Shown: piece after piece, positions 1 to 8,279 of the stretch | Numbering within the stretch: position 1 is the first letter of the stretch | Layout: each line of letters begins with the position of its first letter | Assembly: GCA_947451145.1 (NCBI GenBank) | Contig: CANFXW010000002.1 | Coordinates: forward strand, 62,001-126,000 | Reading direction: 5' to 3' | Source: Sphingomonadaceae bacterium | Lineage (GTDB): Bacteria > Pseudomonadota > Alphaproteobacteria > Sphingomonadales > Sphingomonadaceae | DNA: 64,000 nucleotides | The notes under the pieces: model-generated | Seen by the model: only the letters and a program-made list of their open reading frames with translations | Database searches by the model: none | What the model was told of the DNA's origin: nothing | Program-made: the position numbers and the translations under genes

Positions 1-165
1 CTCATGCAGCGAATTGCCCGCCACCGTCGCGCCAATCGCCGCGCCGCCGATGATCAGCATCTCGTGCGGGATCGCCTCCATAACCGGACCCAGCGCGCCG
101 CCGGTAATGGCAAAGCCGCCGAACACCATGACGATGAGAATGACGACGCCGATGATAGCGTACAT
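1..165 (-). CDS. motA: Flagellar motor stator protein MotA (N-terminal part, gene runs off the window)
   Basis: Only the first 55 codons are present. The peptide starts MYAIIGVVILIVMVFGG and continues through PHEMLIIGGAAIGA, the first membrane segment and following loop typical of MotA, the inner-membrane proton-channel subunit that drives flagellar rotation. The start is the ATG at 165, preceded by a GGGG-rich Shine-Dalgarno. It lies 34 bp beyond flgL on the same strand, so it is probably the tail of the flgB-flgL operon. A second, divergent MotA-like gene lies at 8392. The identification is firm for the family, but everything past residue 55 is unseen. Confidence 0.85.
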   Translation of the reverse strand, partial: MYAIIGVVILIVMVFGGFAITGGALGPVMEAIPHEMLIIGGAAIGATVAGNSLHE

Positions 166-199
166 GGATTTGCCCCCCGAAAATCAAAAACGACGCTGC

Positions 200-1120
200 T
201 CAGTGCAGCACATCAAACAGTGAAAGCTGGGCCAGCTTGGCAAAGCTTGCCTGGCTGGCTTCGAGCACGGTCATGGTCTGCTGCAGGTGCGCGACGGTGG
301 CGGCGATGTCGGTTCCGCCGATGTCTGCCTCCTCACTGGCGCGCATCTCACCCATGTCGCTACGGCGCGAAGTGGTGAGATCGATCCACGCCATGCGCGA
401 GCCGACGACGGTCTGCGCGGTGGTGATCGTATCGACAGCGGCGTTGAGCGGATCGAGCGCATCGTGCGCCGCCGTCTGCGCGGCCGCGCCGCCCGCCTGC
501 AGGGCATCGCCCAGCGTCTTGAGCGTGGCGAGCAGATCGCTTGGGCTGCCGCCGACGGTGAAGTTCAGGAATTCCGGCCCGGTAATCCCGCGGGTCACCA
601 CTTGGCCATCCCCCAGCGGCAACTGCCCCGCCGATGTGGTCCCCGAATAGAGCGCATTGCCCGCGCCATCGAGCGTATAGGCAGCCCCCGCCGTCTCGCC
701 GCCGAACAGGGCGTGACCGTTCGAATCGCGGCTGTTGGCAAGGCCCAGCACGTTCTGCCGGATCGCGCTGATTTCCGCGCCGATGCCCTGCCGCTGGCCG
801 TCGGTCAGCGTGCCGGTGGCGGCCTGCGCGGCCAGTTCCTTGGCGCGGGTGACATAGTCGGCAAAGCTTGAGAGCGCACCGTCCGCCAGTTGCAGATCGC
901 TGGTTGCACGCTGGGCGTTCGCGGTATCGATCGTCGACAGGCTGTCCGAGCGCGAAAGCTGGCGCAGCCGCGCTGCGGCGACCGGATCGTCGGAAGCCGC
1001 GCTCAGCTTGTTGCCGCTGGAAAGGCTGGCCTGCAGGCCTTCCGCCTGCGCGCGCAGATCGGTGAGGCCGATGAGCGAGCGATCGTAAAAGGCGCTGGTG
1101 CTGGTGCTGATCAGGGTCAT
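200..1120 (-). CDS. flgL: Flagellar hook-associated protein 3 FlgL
   Basis: 306 residues, close to the usual size of FlgL, the junction protein between hook and filament. The N-terminus (ISTSTSAFYDRSLIGLTDLRAQAEGLQASLSSG) and the C-terminal heptad-like helix (TVAHLQQTMTVLEASQASFAKLAQLSLFDVL) are the paired coiled-coil ends shared by flagellins and HAP3. The central part (residues about 110-220) is variable. It follows flgK by 10 bp and precedes motA. There is no signal peptide, as expected for a type III export substrate. FlgN (10318) is its likely chaperone. Confidence 0.92.
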   Translation of the reverse strand: MTLISTSTSAFYDRSLIGLTDLRAQAEGLQASLSSGNKLSAASDDPVAAARLRQLSRSDSLSTIDTANAQRATSDLQLADGALSSFADYVTRAKELAAQAATGTLTDGQRQGIGAEISAIRQNVLGLANSRDSNGHALFGGETAGAAYTLDGAGNALYSGTTSAGQLPLGDGQVVTRGITGPEFLNFTVGGSPSDLLATLKTLGDALQAGGAAAQTAAHDALDPLNAAVDTITTAQTVVGSRMAWIDLTTSRRSDMGEMRASEEADIGGTDIAATVAHLQQTMTVLEASQASFAKLAQLSLFDVLH

Positions 1121-1130
1121 GGCATGGGGC

Positions 1131-2468
1131 TCACTTGATGCTCAAAAGCGTGTCGAAAATGGTTCCGGCGACCTGCATCGCCTTGCCTGAGGCCTGAAAG
1201 GCCTGCTGGTAGCGCATCAGGTTCACCGCCTCCTGGTCGAGATCGACCCCGGCCTGGGCTTCAAGCGCGACGCGGGCGTTCCCGGCGATGGCGGTCAGCG
1301 CGCCTTGGGTGATCTTGCGGCTGGCGACGGTGGAGGAGATGTCAAAGATCAGCGCGTCCATCTTGCCCGATGGATCGGCGCTGGAAAGCGCGGTGCGCAG
1401 GGCATCAAGGTTGCCCGGATCGCGGCTGCCAGCGCCAGCAGTGGCGGGGGCTGTCGCCAGCTTGGCGCCGTCGGTGAAAGCGAGCGCGATGTTGGAAGCG
1501 TCGGTTCCGGTGAACATCGCCACGCCGGCCGAGCCATCGAGCGCTGCCCCGGAAGCTTGTGCGGCGTTGACCGTGCTCATCAGCGTCGTCGCCACGACTT
1601 TCAGATCGTTGCGGGCCGATGCCAGCTTGGTCAGGCCGAGCGACTGCCCGGCGAGCGATCCGCCGGTCAGCGAAGCGGTGTTGGCGCCTACCGCAAATGT
1701 AATGGTGCCGTCAGGCGCGGTTGCCATCGAAAGTGCATTTGCTGTGCCGCCTTGCACCAAGATCGGACCGGCCGTGCCGCCGATCCGCACTTCGGCGGTA
1801 CCATCGGCATTAAAGGTCGCGGCGACATCGCCATAGGCGCTGATCTGCTGGAGCAGGTTATCGCGCTGGTCGAGCAGGGTGGTCTGGTCGCTTGAGGCAT
1901 CTGCGGCGCGAGACAGGCGCAGGTTTACCCGCGCCAGCTCTCCCGCCAGCGTATTGACCTGATCGACCCCGGCCTGCGCATTGAAATGCAGCCCGGCGGC
2001 CACACCATCGAGCCCGTTCGAGGCGATGTTGAACGTGCCGACCATGGTCCGCGCCGCTTCGATCACGCCCGCACGCAGGCTCGGATCGGTGGGATCACCC
2101 GCGAGGCGCTGCAGCGAACCTTCGAAATCGACCATCGAGGGATAGACGCGGCTCTGTTCGATTGCGGCTTCGATGTTCTCAAGCCCGCCAACTTCGGCAT
2201 TGGCGCGGGCCGCATCAGACCCGGTGCGGCGCACCTCGGCCTGCCGGAACAGATCGGCGTTGCGCACGACATGATCGAGCCGCACGCCCGAAAGCGATAC
2301 GTCTGACAAGCGGCCCGAAGCGCTGGTCGAGCTGACTTCGGCAAGGCTGACTGAGCGTCGGACATAGCCCGCGCTTCCGGCATTGGCGATGTTCTGCGCG
2401 GTAACGTCGAGCGCGGTGCGCGCGGCCTTGGCACCGGACAGGGCGATGGAAAGGAGGTCAGAGGCCAT
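1131..2468 (-). CDS. flgK: Flagellar hook-associated protein 1 FlgK
   Basis: 445 residues; HAP1 proteins are usually 450-650, so this one has a modest middle domain. The N-terminal rod/hook motif (ALSGAKAARTALDVTAQNIANAGSAGYVRR) and the C-terminal motif (VNLMRYQQAFQASGKAMQVAGTIFDTLLSIK) are diagnostic. FlgK joins the hook to FlgL and the filament. It begins 3 bp after flgJ ends, in one leftward operon. It is exported by the flagellar type III apparatus and presumably bound by FlgN before export. Confidence 0.94.
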   Translation of the reverse strand: MASDLLSIALSGAKAARTALDVTAQNIANAGSAGYVRRSVSLAEVSSTSASGRLSDVSLSGVRLDHVVRNADLFRQAEVRRTGSDAARANAEVGGLENIEAAIEQSRVYPSMVDFEGSLQRLAGDPTDPSLRAGVIEAARTMVGTFNIASNGLDGVAAGLHFNAQAGVDQVNTLAGELARVNLRLSRAADASSDQTTLLDQRDNLLQQISAYGDVAATFNADGTAEVRIGGTAGPILVQGGTANALSMATAPDGTITFAVGANTASLTGGSLAGQSLGLTKLASARNDLKVVATTLMSTVNAAQASGAALDGSAGVAMFTGTDASNIALAFTDGAKLATAPATAGAGSRDPGNLDALRTALSSADPSGKMDALIFDISSTVASRKITQGALTAIAGNARVALEAQAGVDLDQEAVNLMRYQQAFQASGKAMQVAGTIFDTLLSIK

Positions 2469-2471
2469 GGG

Positions 2472-2771
2472 TTATTGCCCTCCCGCCGGATTGATCGGCC
2501 CGGTGATCCGCTTCGCCATCTGCGCTTCGATCATCTTGGCAAAGCCCAGCGTGCCGCTCTCGGCGGTGATCTGGGCGTAGCGTTCGTCCTGCATGGTGTT
2601 GAAGGTTTGCAGCCCCTGACTGTCGAACAGCTTGTCGCCAAAGCTGGCGGCATGGGCGGCGGTGAGCATCTGCTTGACGAGGATCGCCTCGAAAGCCTGC
2701 GCCGCCTTGCGCAGCTGCGTGCGGTCTGCGGGGGCCTGCTGCGTGATGGAAGTGGGGCTGATCGTGGTCAT
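2472..2771 (-). CDS. flgJ: Rod-binding protein, FlgJ N-terminal domain only
   Basis: 99 residues matching only the rod-binding half of FlgJ (RKAAQAFEAILVKQMLTAAHAA...FNTMQDERYAQITAESGTLGFAKMIEAQM). Enterobacterial FlgJ is about 310 residues because it carries a C-terminal muramidase; that domain is absent here. Single-domain FlgJ is known in alphaproteobacteria, where a separate lytic transglycosylase opens the wall. Such an enzyme is encoded at 10722. The start ATG overlaps the flgI stop as ATGA, so the two are translationally coupled. Confidence 0.88.
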   Translation of the reverse strand: MTTISPTSITQQAPADRTQLRKAAQAFEAILVKQMLTAAHAASFGDKLFDSQGLQTFNTMQDERYAQITAESGTLGFAKMIEAQMAKRITGPINPAGGQ

Positions 2772-3961
2772 AGCACCACCATCTCGGCCTTGAGTGCGCC
2801 AGCTTCTTTCAGTGCCTGCAGGATCTCGACCAGATCGGACGGGCCGACACCGAGCAGGTTCAGTGCATCGACGACGCGGGCGAGGCTCGCGCCGCCTTTC
2901 ATCGAGATGACATGGCCGCCTTCTTCCTCGACCGAGATCTTGCTCGATTCCTGGGTTGCAGTCTCGCCTTTGCTGAAGGCTCCGGGCTGGACTACGGTGG
3001 GCTTTTCATCGATCCGCACGGTCAGCTTGCCGTGGCTGATCGCGGCGGGCGAAAGGCGCACCGCGCTGTTGATCACCACGGTGCCGGTACGGCTGTTGAC
3101 GATGACCTTGGCCGGGGTTTCAGCGGGGGTGACGCTCAGCATCTCGATTGCGGCCATCATTGACGAGCGCTGATCGGCTCCGGCGGGCAGGCGCAGCGCG
3201 AGCGTTACGCCGTCCTCCACCGTGGCCGTGCCCGGGAAGCGCGCGTTCACCGCATCGCGCACCCGCGCGGCGGTGAGGAAATCGGACTGGAACAGGTTCC
3301 AGCGCAGCACAGGATCGCTGTCAAAGCCGGTCGCAACAGCGCGCTCGACAGAGGCACCTTCGGGAATGCGGCCAACAGTCGGCACGTTGACCGAGAGCTT
3401 CGAGCCATCCTTGCCCGAAACGCCAAGGCCACCGACGGCAAGATTGCCTTGGGCCATGCCATAGATCTGCCCGTCCGCGCCGTAGAGCGGGGTGAGCACC
3501 AGCGCTCCGCCGCGCAAAGACTTGGCCTTGCCGATGGCGGAGACGGTAACATCGATGTGCTGGCCGGGCTTGGCGAAAGCGGGAAGCGTCGCGGTGATCA
3601 TCACCGCGGCGGCATTTTTCAGCCCTGGCGAAACGCCCGGCGGCAGCTGCACGCCCATCCGTCCTGCGGTGCCACGCATGGCCTGGGTGAGGTATTCGAG
3701 ATTGTCATCGCCGGTGCCTTCCAGACCCACGACAATGCCGTAACCGGTCAGCTGGTTCGAGCGGACGCCCTGAAACGCGCCGAGATCGCGCATGCGTTCG
3801 GCATGGGCTGGAGTGGCGAGGGCGAGAAGCATTAGGCTGGCGTAGCGAGCGGCCTTCGACAGGCTCAGGCTGAGCGGGCCATTTATTTGCCGCACTACAC
3901 AAGACCCGCTCATGCTGAGCCTGTCGAAGCATCGCCGCAAGGGTCTGGTTAAAAGAGACAT
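2768..3961 (-). CDS. flgI: Flagellar P-ring protein FlgI
   Basis: FlgI forms the peptidoglycan-associated P ring around the rod. The mature part starts near ERMRDLGAFQGVRSNQLTGYGIVVGLEGTGDDN and ends NLLGVGPSDLVEILQALKEAGALKAEMVVL, both family hallmarks. The start is unusual. The ATG at 3961 gives 397 residues with an N-region of about 44 residues encoded largely by an inverted repeat element (3854-3930), before the hydrophobic stretch ASLMLLALATPAHA. The only nearer ATG (3832) leaves an 11-residue leader, too short for Sec export. The long form is therefore preferred, though an unrecognised start inside the repeat is possible. Upstream flgH lies 14 bp away. Confidence 0.9.
   Translation of the reverse strand: MSLLTRPLRRCFDRLSMSGSCVVRQINGPLSLSLSKAARYASLMLLALATPAHAERMRDLGAFQGVRSNQLTGYGIVVGLEGTGDDNLEYLTQAMRGTAGRMGVQLPPGVSPGLKNAAAVMITATLPAFAKPGQHIDVTVSAIGKAKSLRGGALVLTPLYGADGQIYGMAQGNLAVGGLGVSGKDGSKLSVNVPTVGRIPEGASVERAVATGFDSDPVLRWNLFQSDFLTAARVRDAVNARFPGTATVEDGVTLALRLPAGADQRSSMMAAIEMLSVTPAETPAKVIVNSRTGTVVINSAVRLSPAAISHGKLTVRIDEKPTVVQPGAFSKGETATQESSKISVEEEGGHVISMKGGASLARVVDALNLLGVGPSDLVEILQALKEAGALKAEMVVL
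3854..3930. repeat. Inverted repeat pair inside the flgI leader
   Basis: The left arm, beginning CTTCGACAGGCTCAGGCTGA (3854-3878), pairs with the right arm (3905-3930), which ends in CTGAGCCTGTCGAAG. The arms are separated by 26 bases. The same arm sequence recurs at 19045-19121 and 34670-34694. Read on the minus strand, the element is translated without a stop inside the flgI signal-peptide region. It is the kind of short intergenic repeat that is common in sphingomonad genomes. Confidence 0.9.
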
Positions 3962-3975
3962 GATGCCCACCCCGC

Positions 3976-4656
3976 TCAAAACGGTGAAATCATGTTGAAG
4001 AACCGGCTCAGCCAGCCCTCGCGGCCGGCGCGCTGGATCGAGCCGTTGCCCGAATATTCTATCCGCGCATCGGCCACCTGCGGCGAGCGCACGGTGTTGT
4101 CGGCATCGATATCGGCAAGGCGCACGATGCCCGAGAACTGGATCCATTCCTGTCCCTGGCTGAGCAACATGCGCTTTTCTCCTTTGACCAGCGCGGTGCC
4201 GTTGGGGCGCACTTCGGCAATTGTGACCGCGACGGTCCCCGAAATGCTGCTGGTCTGCGCGGCGCTACCGTCTCCCTTGAACGACGATTGGCCGCTGGCT
4301 TTAAGGGCATCGGGGTTGAGGAACGACAGTGGCCCCGCGGTCGGCGGGGTGATCGAGAAGCCTCCGCTGCGCCCGGTCTTGGACCCGGCGGTCTTGCTGG
4401 TTGTGGTGTTTTCAACCAGCGCGATGGTCAGCGGATCGCCAACCCCGTGCGCGCGGGTGCCCGAAACCAGCGGGGCATAACCGGCGCTGACCGAAAAGAT
4501 CGAGCCGTCGGCGGGATGCATGACCGGCGCCGCGATGGGTGCGGGCAGGGCCGGGGCGAAGCCTTCGGGCGGCTTCTTGGCGTGGGCGGGCTGCGCCATT
4601 GCGACCAGCGCGGCTATGCAGCCGCTTGCGAAAAGGCGGTTCACGATCATCCTCAC
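3976..4656 (-). CDS. flgH: Flagellar L-ring protein FlgH
   Basis: 226 residues. FlgH builds the outer-membrane L ring. The conserved segments are SIFSVSAGYAPLVSGTRAHGVGDPLTIALVENTTTSKTAGS, GTVAVTIAEVRPNGTALVKGEKRMLLSQGQEWIQFSGIVR and the C-terminal SRFFNMISPF. The leader reads MRMIVNRLFASGCIAALVAMAQPAHA. It has a cysteine at residue 13, but the preceding residues (ASG) are a poor lipobox and the hydrophobic stretch runs beyond it to an AHA cleavage site, so it looks more like a signal-peptidase-I leader than the lipoprotein leader usual for FlgH. The ATG at 4650 is an alternative start. Its start overlaps flgG's end by 4 bp. Confidence 0.93.
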   Translation of the reverse strand: MRMIVNRLFASGCIAALVAMAQPAHAKKPPEGFAPALPAPIAAPVMHPADGSIFSVSAGYAPLVSGTRAHGVGDPLTIALVENTTTSKTAGSKTGRSGGFSITPPTAGPLSFLNPDALKASGQSSFKGDGSAAQTSSISGTVAVTIAEVRPNGTALVKGEKRMLLSQGQEWIQFSGIVRLADIDADNTVRSPQVADARIEYSGNGSIQRAGREGWLSRFFNMISPF

Positions 4657-5441
4657 AGCGTCTGGTTCGCGTTCTTGAGCATTTCATCGACGGCAGAGAT
4701 CATCTTCGAGTTGATCTCATAGGCGCGCTGGCATTCGATCATGTCGACCAGTTCCTGCACGACATTGACGTTGCTCGCCTCCAGCGAACCCTGCCGCAGA
4801 TGGCCGCGACCGGCCTCGCCAGCCGCGCCGACCTGCGCCTGTCCGCTCGCTCCGGTTTCGACGAGGAAGTTGTCGCCGATCGCCTTCAGACCGCCCGGAT
4901 TGGAGAAGCTGGCGATGGTGATCTGCCCGAGCGTGGTGGCTTCGGTTTGCCCGGCGATATTGGCCGAGACGGTGCCGTCAGCAGAGATCGAGATCCCGCT
5001 GGCCCCTTCCGGAATGGTGATCGCGGGCTGCACGGCATAGCCCTGAGCGGTAACAAGGTTGCCCTCGGCCGAGCGGGTGAAGTTGCCGGCGCGGGTATAG
5101 CCAATCTGGCCTCCCGGCATCTGAACCTGAAAGTATCCGTCGCCCTCGATACCCACATCGAGCGCATTGCCGGTGGTCTGCATCTCGCCCTGCGTTTCGA
5201 TCCGCGTGGTCGATTGCACACCTACACCGGTGCCGAGGTTGAGCCCGGTGGCATAGGCAGTTTCGCTCGAGCTCTGCTGCCCGGCGACGCGGGCGTCCTG
5301 ATAGGCCAGCGTGGCGAAGTTCGCGCGGTCGCGTTTGTAGGCCGTGGTGCCCACGTTCGCGAGGTTGTTGGCGATTACGCGCATCCGTTGGTCCTGAGCT
5401 TCCAGACCGGTGCGGGCGACGTGAAGGGCGGAACTAGGCAT
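4653..5441 (-). CDS. flgG: Distal rod protein FlgG
   Basis: 262 residues, the standard FlgG length. The N-terminal rod signature (ALHVARTGLEAQDQRMRVIANNLANVGTTAYKRDRANF) and the C-terminal SLEASNVNVVQELVDMIECQRAYEINSKMISAVDEMLKNANQTL identify it. FlgG polymerises into the distal rod that crosses the P and L rings. It sits between flgF and flgH in the usual alphaproteobacterial order, 19 bp after flgF. Confidence 0.96.
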   Translation of the reverse strand: MPSSALHVARTGLEAQDQRMRVIANNLANVGTTAYKRDRANFATLAYQDARVAGQQSSSETAYATGLNLGTGVGVQSTTRIETQGEMQTTGNALDVGIEGDGYFQVQMPGGQIGYTRAGNFTRSAEGNLVTAQGYAVQPAITIPEGASGISISADGTVSANIAGQTEATTLGQITIASFSNPGGLKAIGDNFLVETGASGQAQVGAAGEAGRGHLRQGSLEASNVNVVQELVDMIECQRAYEINSKMISAVDEMLKNANQTL

Positions 5442-5460
5442 GGATCAAACCTTTCAGGGA

Positions 5461-6201
5461 TCAGGACATTTTCATCAAAGATGCGCCGCCCTCGTCAATC
5501 TCACGCGCGGTGGCGACGAGCTTGGTGCGGATATCGAACAAGCGCTGCGCCTCGACCATCTGGACGAGGACATCGCTTGGATTGACGTTGGACTGTTCAA
5601 GGCTGCCGGGCAGGGCCTTGGCCTCGACATCGTTCGGCAGCACGCCGCCGCCATAGACGCGGAACAGGCCATCAAGGCCTTTCTCGATCCGGGATCCTGC
5701 GGGGCTGGCGAGCTTGATCCTGTCGACCCGGGCTGGCGGCGTGTCGGGGCTGGCGGGATCGCGCAGCAGTACTTGCCCGTCTGGCCCGATGATCACTTCG
5801 CGGCCCGGTGGTATGGTGATCGGGCCGTTTTCGCCGATCACCGGCGCGCCATCGCCATTGGTCAGCAGGCCGGAGGGCGACAGGCCCAGATCGCCGCGCC
5901 GGGTATAGGCTTCGCCGCCGTCTGCGCCCTGCACGGCGAGCATGGCATCGCCCTGCATGGCAATGTCGAGCGGCTTGCCGGTCTGGGTGATCGAGCCGGC
6001 GCTCATCGAAGCACCGCGCACTTCGGTCTCGTTCATCGCGCGCACTTCGAGGCTCGGGCCCTTCAGTGTCATCGGGGTGAAGGAAACGGTATCGGCGCGG
6101 TAGCCGATGGTCTGGGCATTCGCCATGTTGGCCGCGATCACCCGCTGGCGCAGCATCGAGCTGCTCAGGCCGGAAAAGGCGGTGAAGATCAGGCGGTCCA
6201 T
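5461..6201 (-). CDS. flgF: Proximal rod protein FlgF
   Basis: 246 residues. It begins MDRLIFTAFSGLSSSMLRQRVIAANMANAQTIGYRADTVSF, the FlgF variant of the rod N-terminus, and ends GSLEQSNVNPSDVLVQMVEAQRLFDIRTKLVATAREID. FlgF is a proximal rod subunit exported by the flagellar type III system. It lies between flgE and flgG, as expected. Length is normal and the frame is intact. Confidence 0.95.
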   Translation of the reverse strand: MDRLIFTAFSGLSSSMLRQRVIAANMANAQTIGYRADTVSFTPMTLKGPSLEVRAMNETEVRGASMSAGSITQTGKPLDIAMQGDAMLAVQGADGGEAYTRRGDLGLSPSGLLTNGDGAPVIGENGPITIPPGREVIIGPDGQVLLRDPASPDTPPARVDRIKLASPAGSRIEKGLDGLFRVYGGGVLPNDVEAKALPGSLEQSNVNPSDVLVQMVEAQRLFDIRTKLVATAREIDEGGASLMKMS

Positions 6202-6223
6202 GGCTCAGCTCCGGTGGTCAGGA

Positions 6224-7039
6224 TCAGGTGCGCAGGTTGATAATGGTCTGCGAGATCTGGCTCGCGGTATCGATGGCCTTGGCATTGGCCTGAAAATTGC
6301 GCTGGGCGGTGATCAGGCCCACAAGTTCCTCGGCGATATCGACGTTCGAGCGCTCGATCGCGCCAGACAGCAGCGGGCCGAACTGGCCGGTGCTCGGCTG
6401 GCCATAGCTTGGCGCGCCGGACAGGCCCGACTGTGCCCAGTTCGACGAACCGAGCTGCTTGAGCCCGGTTGGCGAGATGAAATTGGCGAGAGCGACCACG
6501 CCGATCGTGGTGTTCGTTCCGTCCGCATAAGAGGCGACGAGCTTGCCCTCGGGGCTGACTGTCACTCCTGCAAAACCGGCGCCTGCCGCATTGGTGGCGG
6601 GAACCTGCGCGTTGATCGTCGTGGTGGTGGAAGTGATCGCGCCGGTGGCGTCGACCGGGAAGAGCTGGAGCACATTGCCCGAGGTCGATTTGACGAGGCC
6701 GGTGCCGTCGATGGTGAACGATCCGGCGCGGGTGAACTGGGTGCTGCCCGAAAGCGGCGCCTTGGTGGCGAAGAAGCCATCGCCATTGATCGCGAGATCA
6801 AGCGAATTGCCGGTCTGCTCGATCGGGCCGAGCGAGAATTCCTGGCTGATCGAGCTGACCCGCGCGCCGATGCCCTGGGTCAGGCTGGGATCGGTCAGCA
6901 CTGAAACCGCAACAATATCGGAAAAGTTGGTGCGGCTCTTCTTGAAGCCGGAAGTTTCCGAGTTGGCAAGGTTGTGGCTGATGACGTTGAGGTCGGTCTG
7001 GGCGTTCTTCAGCCCGGTGAGTGAAGTGTAGAAGGACAT
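6224..7039 (-). CDS. flgE: Flagellar hook protein FlgE, short form
   Basis: 271 residues. The N-terminus MSFYTSLTGLKNAQTDLNVISHNLANSETSGFKKSRTNFSDIV is the FlgE signature, and the C-terminus GAIERSNVDIAEELVGLITAQRNFQANAKAIDTASQISQTIINLRT closes the D0 domain. Typical FlgE proteins are about 400 residues or more, so the outer hook domains appear reduced and the protein is the length of a rod subunit. Position directly after flgD supports the hook assignment over another FlgF/FlgG. Confidence 0.88.
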   Translation of the reverse strand: MSFYTSLTGLKNAQTDLNVISHNLANSETSGFKKSRTNFSDIVAVSVLTDPSLTQGIGARVSSISQEFSLGPIEQTGNSLDLAINGDGFFATKAPLSGSTQFTRAGSFTIDGTGLVKSTSGNVLQLFPVDATGAITSTTTTINAQVPATNAAGAGFAGVTVSPEGKLVASYADGTNTTIGVVALANFISPTGLKQLGSSNWAQSGLSGAPSYGQPSTGQFGPLLSGAIERSNVDIAEELVGLITAQRNFQANAKAIDTASQISQTIINLRT

Positions 7040-7063
7040 CGATTGTCTCCCTGTGGGTTAGGT

Positions 7064-7384
7064 TCAGGCGGTGGGGGTGGTTGGGGTTGCGGCCGCAGCG
7101 GGCGCGGCGATCAGGCTGGTGGCTGCCGCCTGCTGGGCAGCGATCACCGCGTCGAGCTTGTCGGCGATGGTTTTCAGCGTGGCGTTGCCCTCATTGGCGG
7201 CGGACAGCGACGAGAACTGCGCCATCTGTGCCAGCATCGCCTTGTTATCGACCGGATCGGTCGGATCCTGCTGGCTGAGCTGCGCGGTGAGCAGCTTGAT
7301 GAAATCGCCGCTACCCAGAGCGGCAAAGCCGGTTTTGGGCTGGGTGGTGGTGCTAGCTGCACTCGTGCCTGTAACTGTTGTCAT
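7064..7384 (-). CDS. flgD: Hook-capping scaffold protein FlgD, truncated form
   Basis: 106 residues. The conserved N-terminal core ([55 protein letters not shown]) is the part of FlgD that caps the growing hook. After it there is only an Ala/Thr/Pro tail. The C-terminal tudor and fibronectin-like domains of the roughly 220-residue enterobacterial protein are missing. The ATG at 7384 overlaps the flgC stop as TGATG, which favours this start over the GTG at 7387. Confidence 0.9.
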   Translation of the reverse strand: MTTVTGTSAASTTTQPKTGFAALGSGDFIKLLTAQLSQQDPTDPVDNKAMLAQMAQFSSLSAANEGNATLKTIADKLDAVIAAQQAAATSLIAAPAAAATPTTPTA

Positions 7385-7794
7385 CACTTCATCCTCATAG
7401 TGTCGAGCATCAATTGCTTGGCGGTGGACATGGCCTCGACCAGGTTCTGGTACTGGCGCGAGGCATCGAGCATTTCGATCATCTCGGCATTCTCATCGAC
7501 CGGCGCGGACCAGACATTGCCGTCGGCATCAGCCAGCGGGTTGTCGGGCATGTGTTCCTTCACCGGCGCGGTGTCCGAGCGGATCACGGAGGTGACGTTG
7601 ACGCTGGCGAGGCCGCTGGCCTGATCCAGCTCGGTGGCGAAGACCGGGCGCAAGGGGCGGTATGTCCCTTCCTCGCTGCCCGAGATCGAGCCGGCATTGG
7701 CAAGGTTCGATGCCGCCGCGTTCATCCGCACCAGCTGGGCCGACATGCCGTGCTGGGCGAGGGAGAACAGGGTCATGGGGTTAGGTGCGGGCAT
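7384..7794 (-). CDS. flgC: Proximal rod protein FlgC
   Basis: 136 residues, normal for FlgC. Rod motifs are [44 protein letters not shown] at the N-terminus and [37 protein letters not shown] at the C-terminus. It forms the proximal rod with FlgB and FlgF. It is translationally coupled to flgD and begins 5 bp after flgB. An internal ATG at 7776 is a possible alternative start. Confidence 0.95.
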   Translation of the reverse strand: MPAPNPMTLFSLAQHGMSAQLVRMNAAASNLANAGSISGSEEGTYRPLRPVFATELDQASGLASVNVTSVIRSDTAPVKEHMPDNPLADADGNVWSAPVDENAEMIEMLDASRQYQNLVEAMSTAKQLMLDTMRMK

Positions 7795-7799
7795 GGCGA

Positions 7800-8162
7800 T
7801 CAGTCTCCCTTCAGCGCGCGGGTGATCGTATCGACCCGGCCACGGATAAATGAGAGCGTCGCCGAATAGCCGACCGCGTTTTCGGAGAAGGCCAGCTGCT
7901 CGGTCGCCATTTCGACCGTGTTGCCGTCCATGCTGGGCATCACCGGCACGCGATAGCGGGTGGCGGAAGTGATTGCCTTGTCATTGCTCGCGCCGCCCAT
8001 GCGGGCGTTCAGCGCGGCGGCAAAATCAATGTCGCGTGCCTTGTATCCCGGGGTGGCGGCATTGGCGATGTTCGAGGTGATGAGCCCCATGCGCTGCGAA
8101 CGCAGTTCCAGCGCCGTGGCATGAATGCCGAATAGTCCTGAACTTATCCCGTTGTCGCTCAT
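7800..8162 (-). CDS. flgB: Proximal rod protein FlgB
   Basis: 120 residues from the ATG at 8162. The core LFGIHATALELRSQRMGLITSNIANAATPGYKARDIDFAAAL is the FlgB/rod N-terminal signature. The C-terminus TEQLAFSENAVGYSATLSFIRGRVDTITRALKGD matches FlgB. The reading frame stays open well upstream, but that part is arginine-rich and crosses the sigma-54 promoter, so the start is placed here, behind a GAAAGG Shine-Dalgarno. It is the first gene of the leftward rod-hook operon. Confidence 0.93.
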   Translation of the reverse strand: MSDNGISSGLFGIHATALELRSQRMGLITSNIANAATPGYKARDIDFAAALNARMGGASNDKAITSATRYRVPVMPSMDGNTVEMATEQLAFSENAVGYSATLSFIRGRVDTITRALKGD

Positions 8163-8219
8163 GGCCGTTTGCCTTTCGCATCTGTGCGCGAGAAGTTTCC
8201 ATCTGCGCTGAACGCTTGG

Positions 8220-8235
8220 AGCAAACAGCGTGCCA
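8220..8235 (-). promoter_or_regulatory. Sigma-54 (-24/-12) promoter of the flgB operon
   Basis: On the minus strand the sequence is TGGCACGCTGTTTGCT. It has the invariant GG, ten bases, then GC, and fits the consensus TGGCACGN4TTGCW at every defined base. Transcription would begin near 8209, about 47 bases before the flgB ATG. This places the rod-hook operon under RpoN, as in Caulobacter and other alphaproteobacteria. The expected NtrC-family activator is not in the window. Confidence 0.88.
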
Positions 8236-8279
8236 GTTTGTGAACGCACGCATTTCTGCGGTTTCGCCTGCGGGGAACC

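Noticed and set aside
6224..7039. Reading the 271-residue hook gene as another FlgF or FlgG
   Set aside because: Its N-terminus (MSFYTSLTGLKNAQTDLNVISHN) is the FlgE pattern and it directly follows flgD; flgF and flgG are both present downstream.
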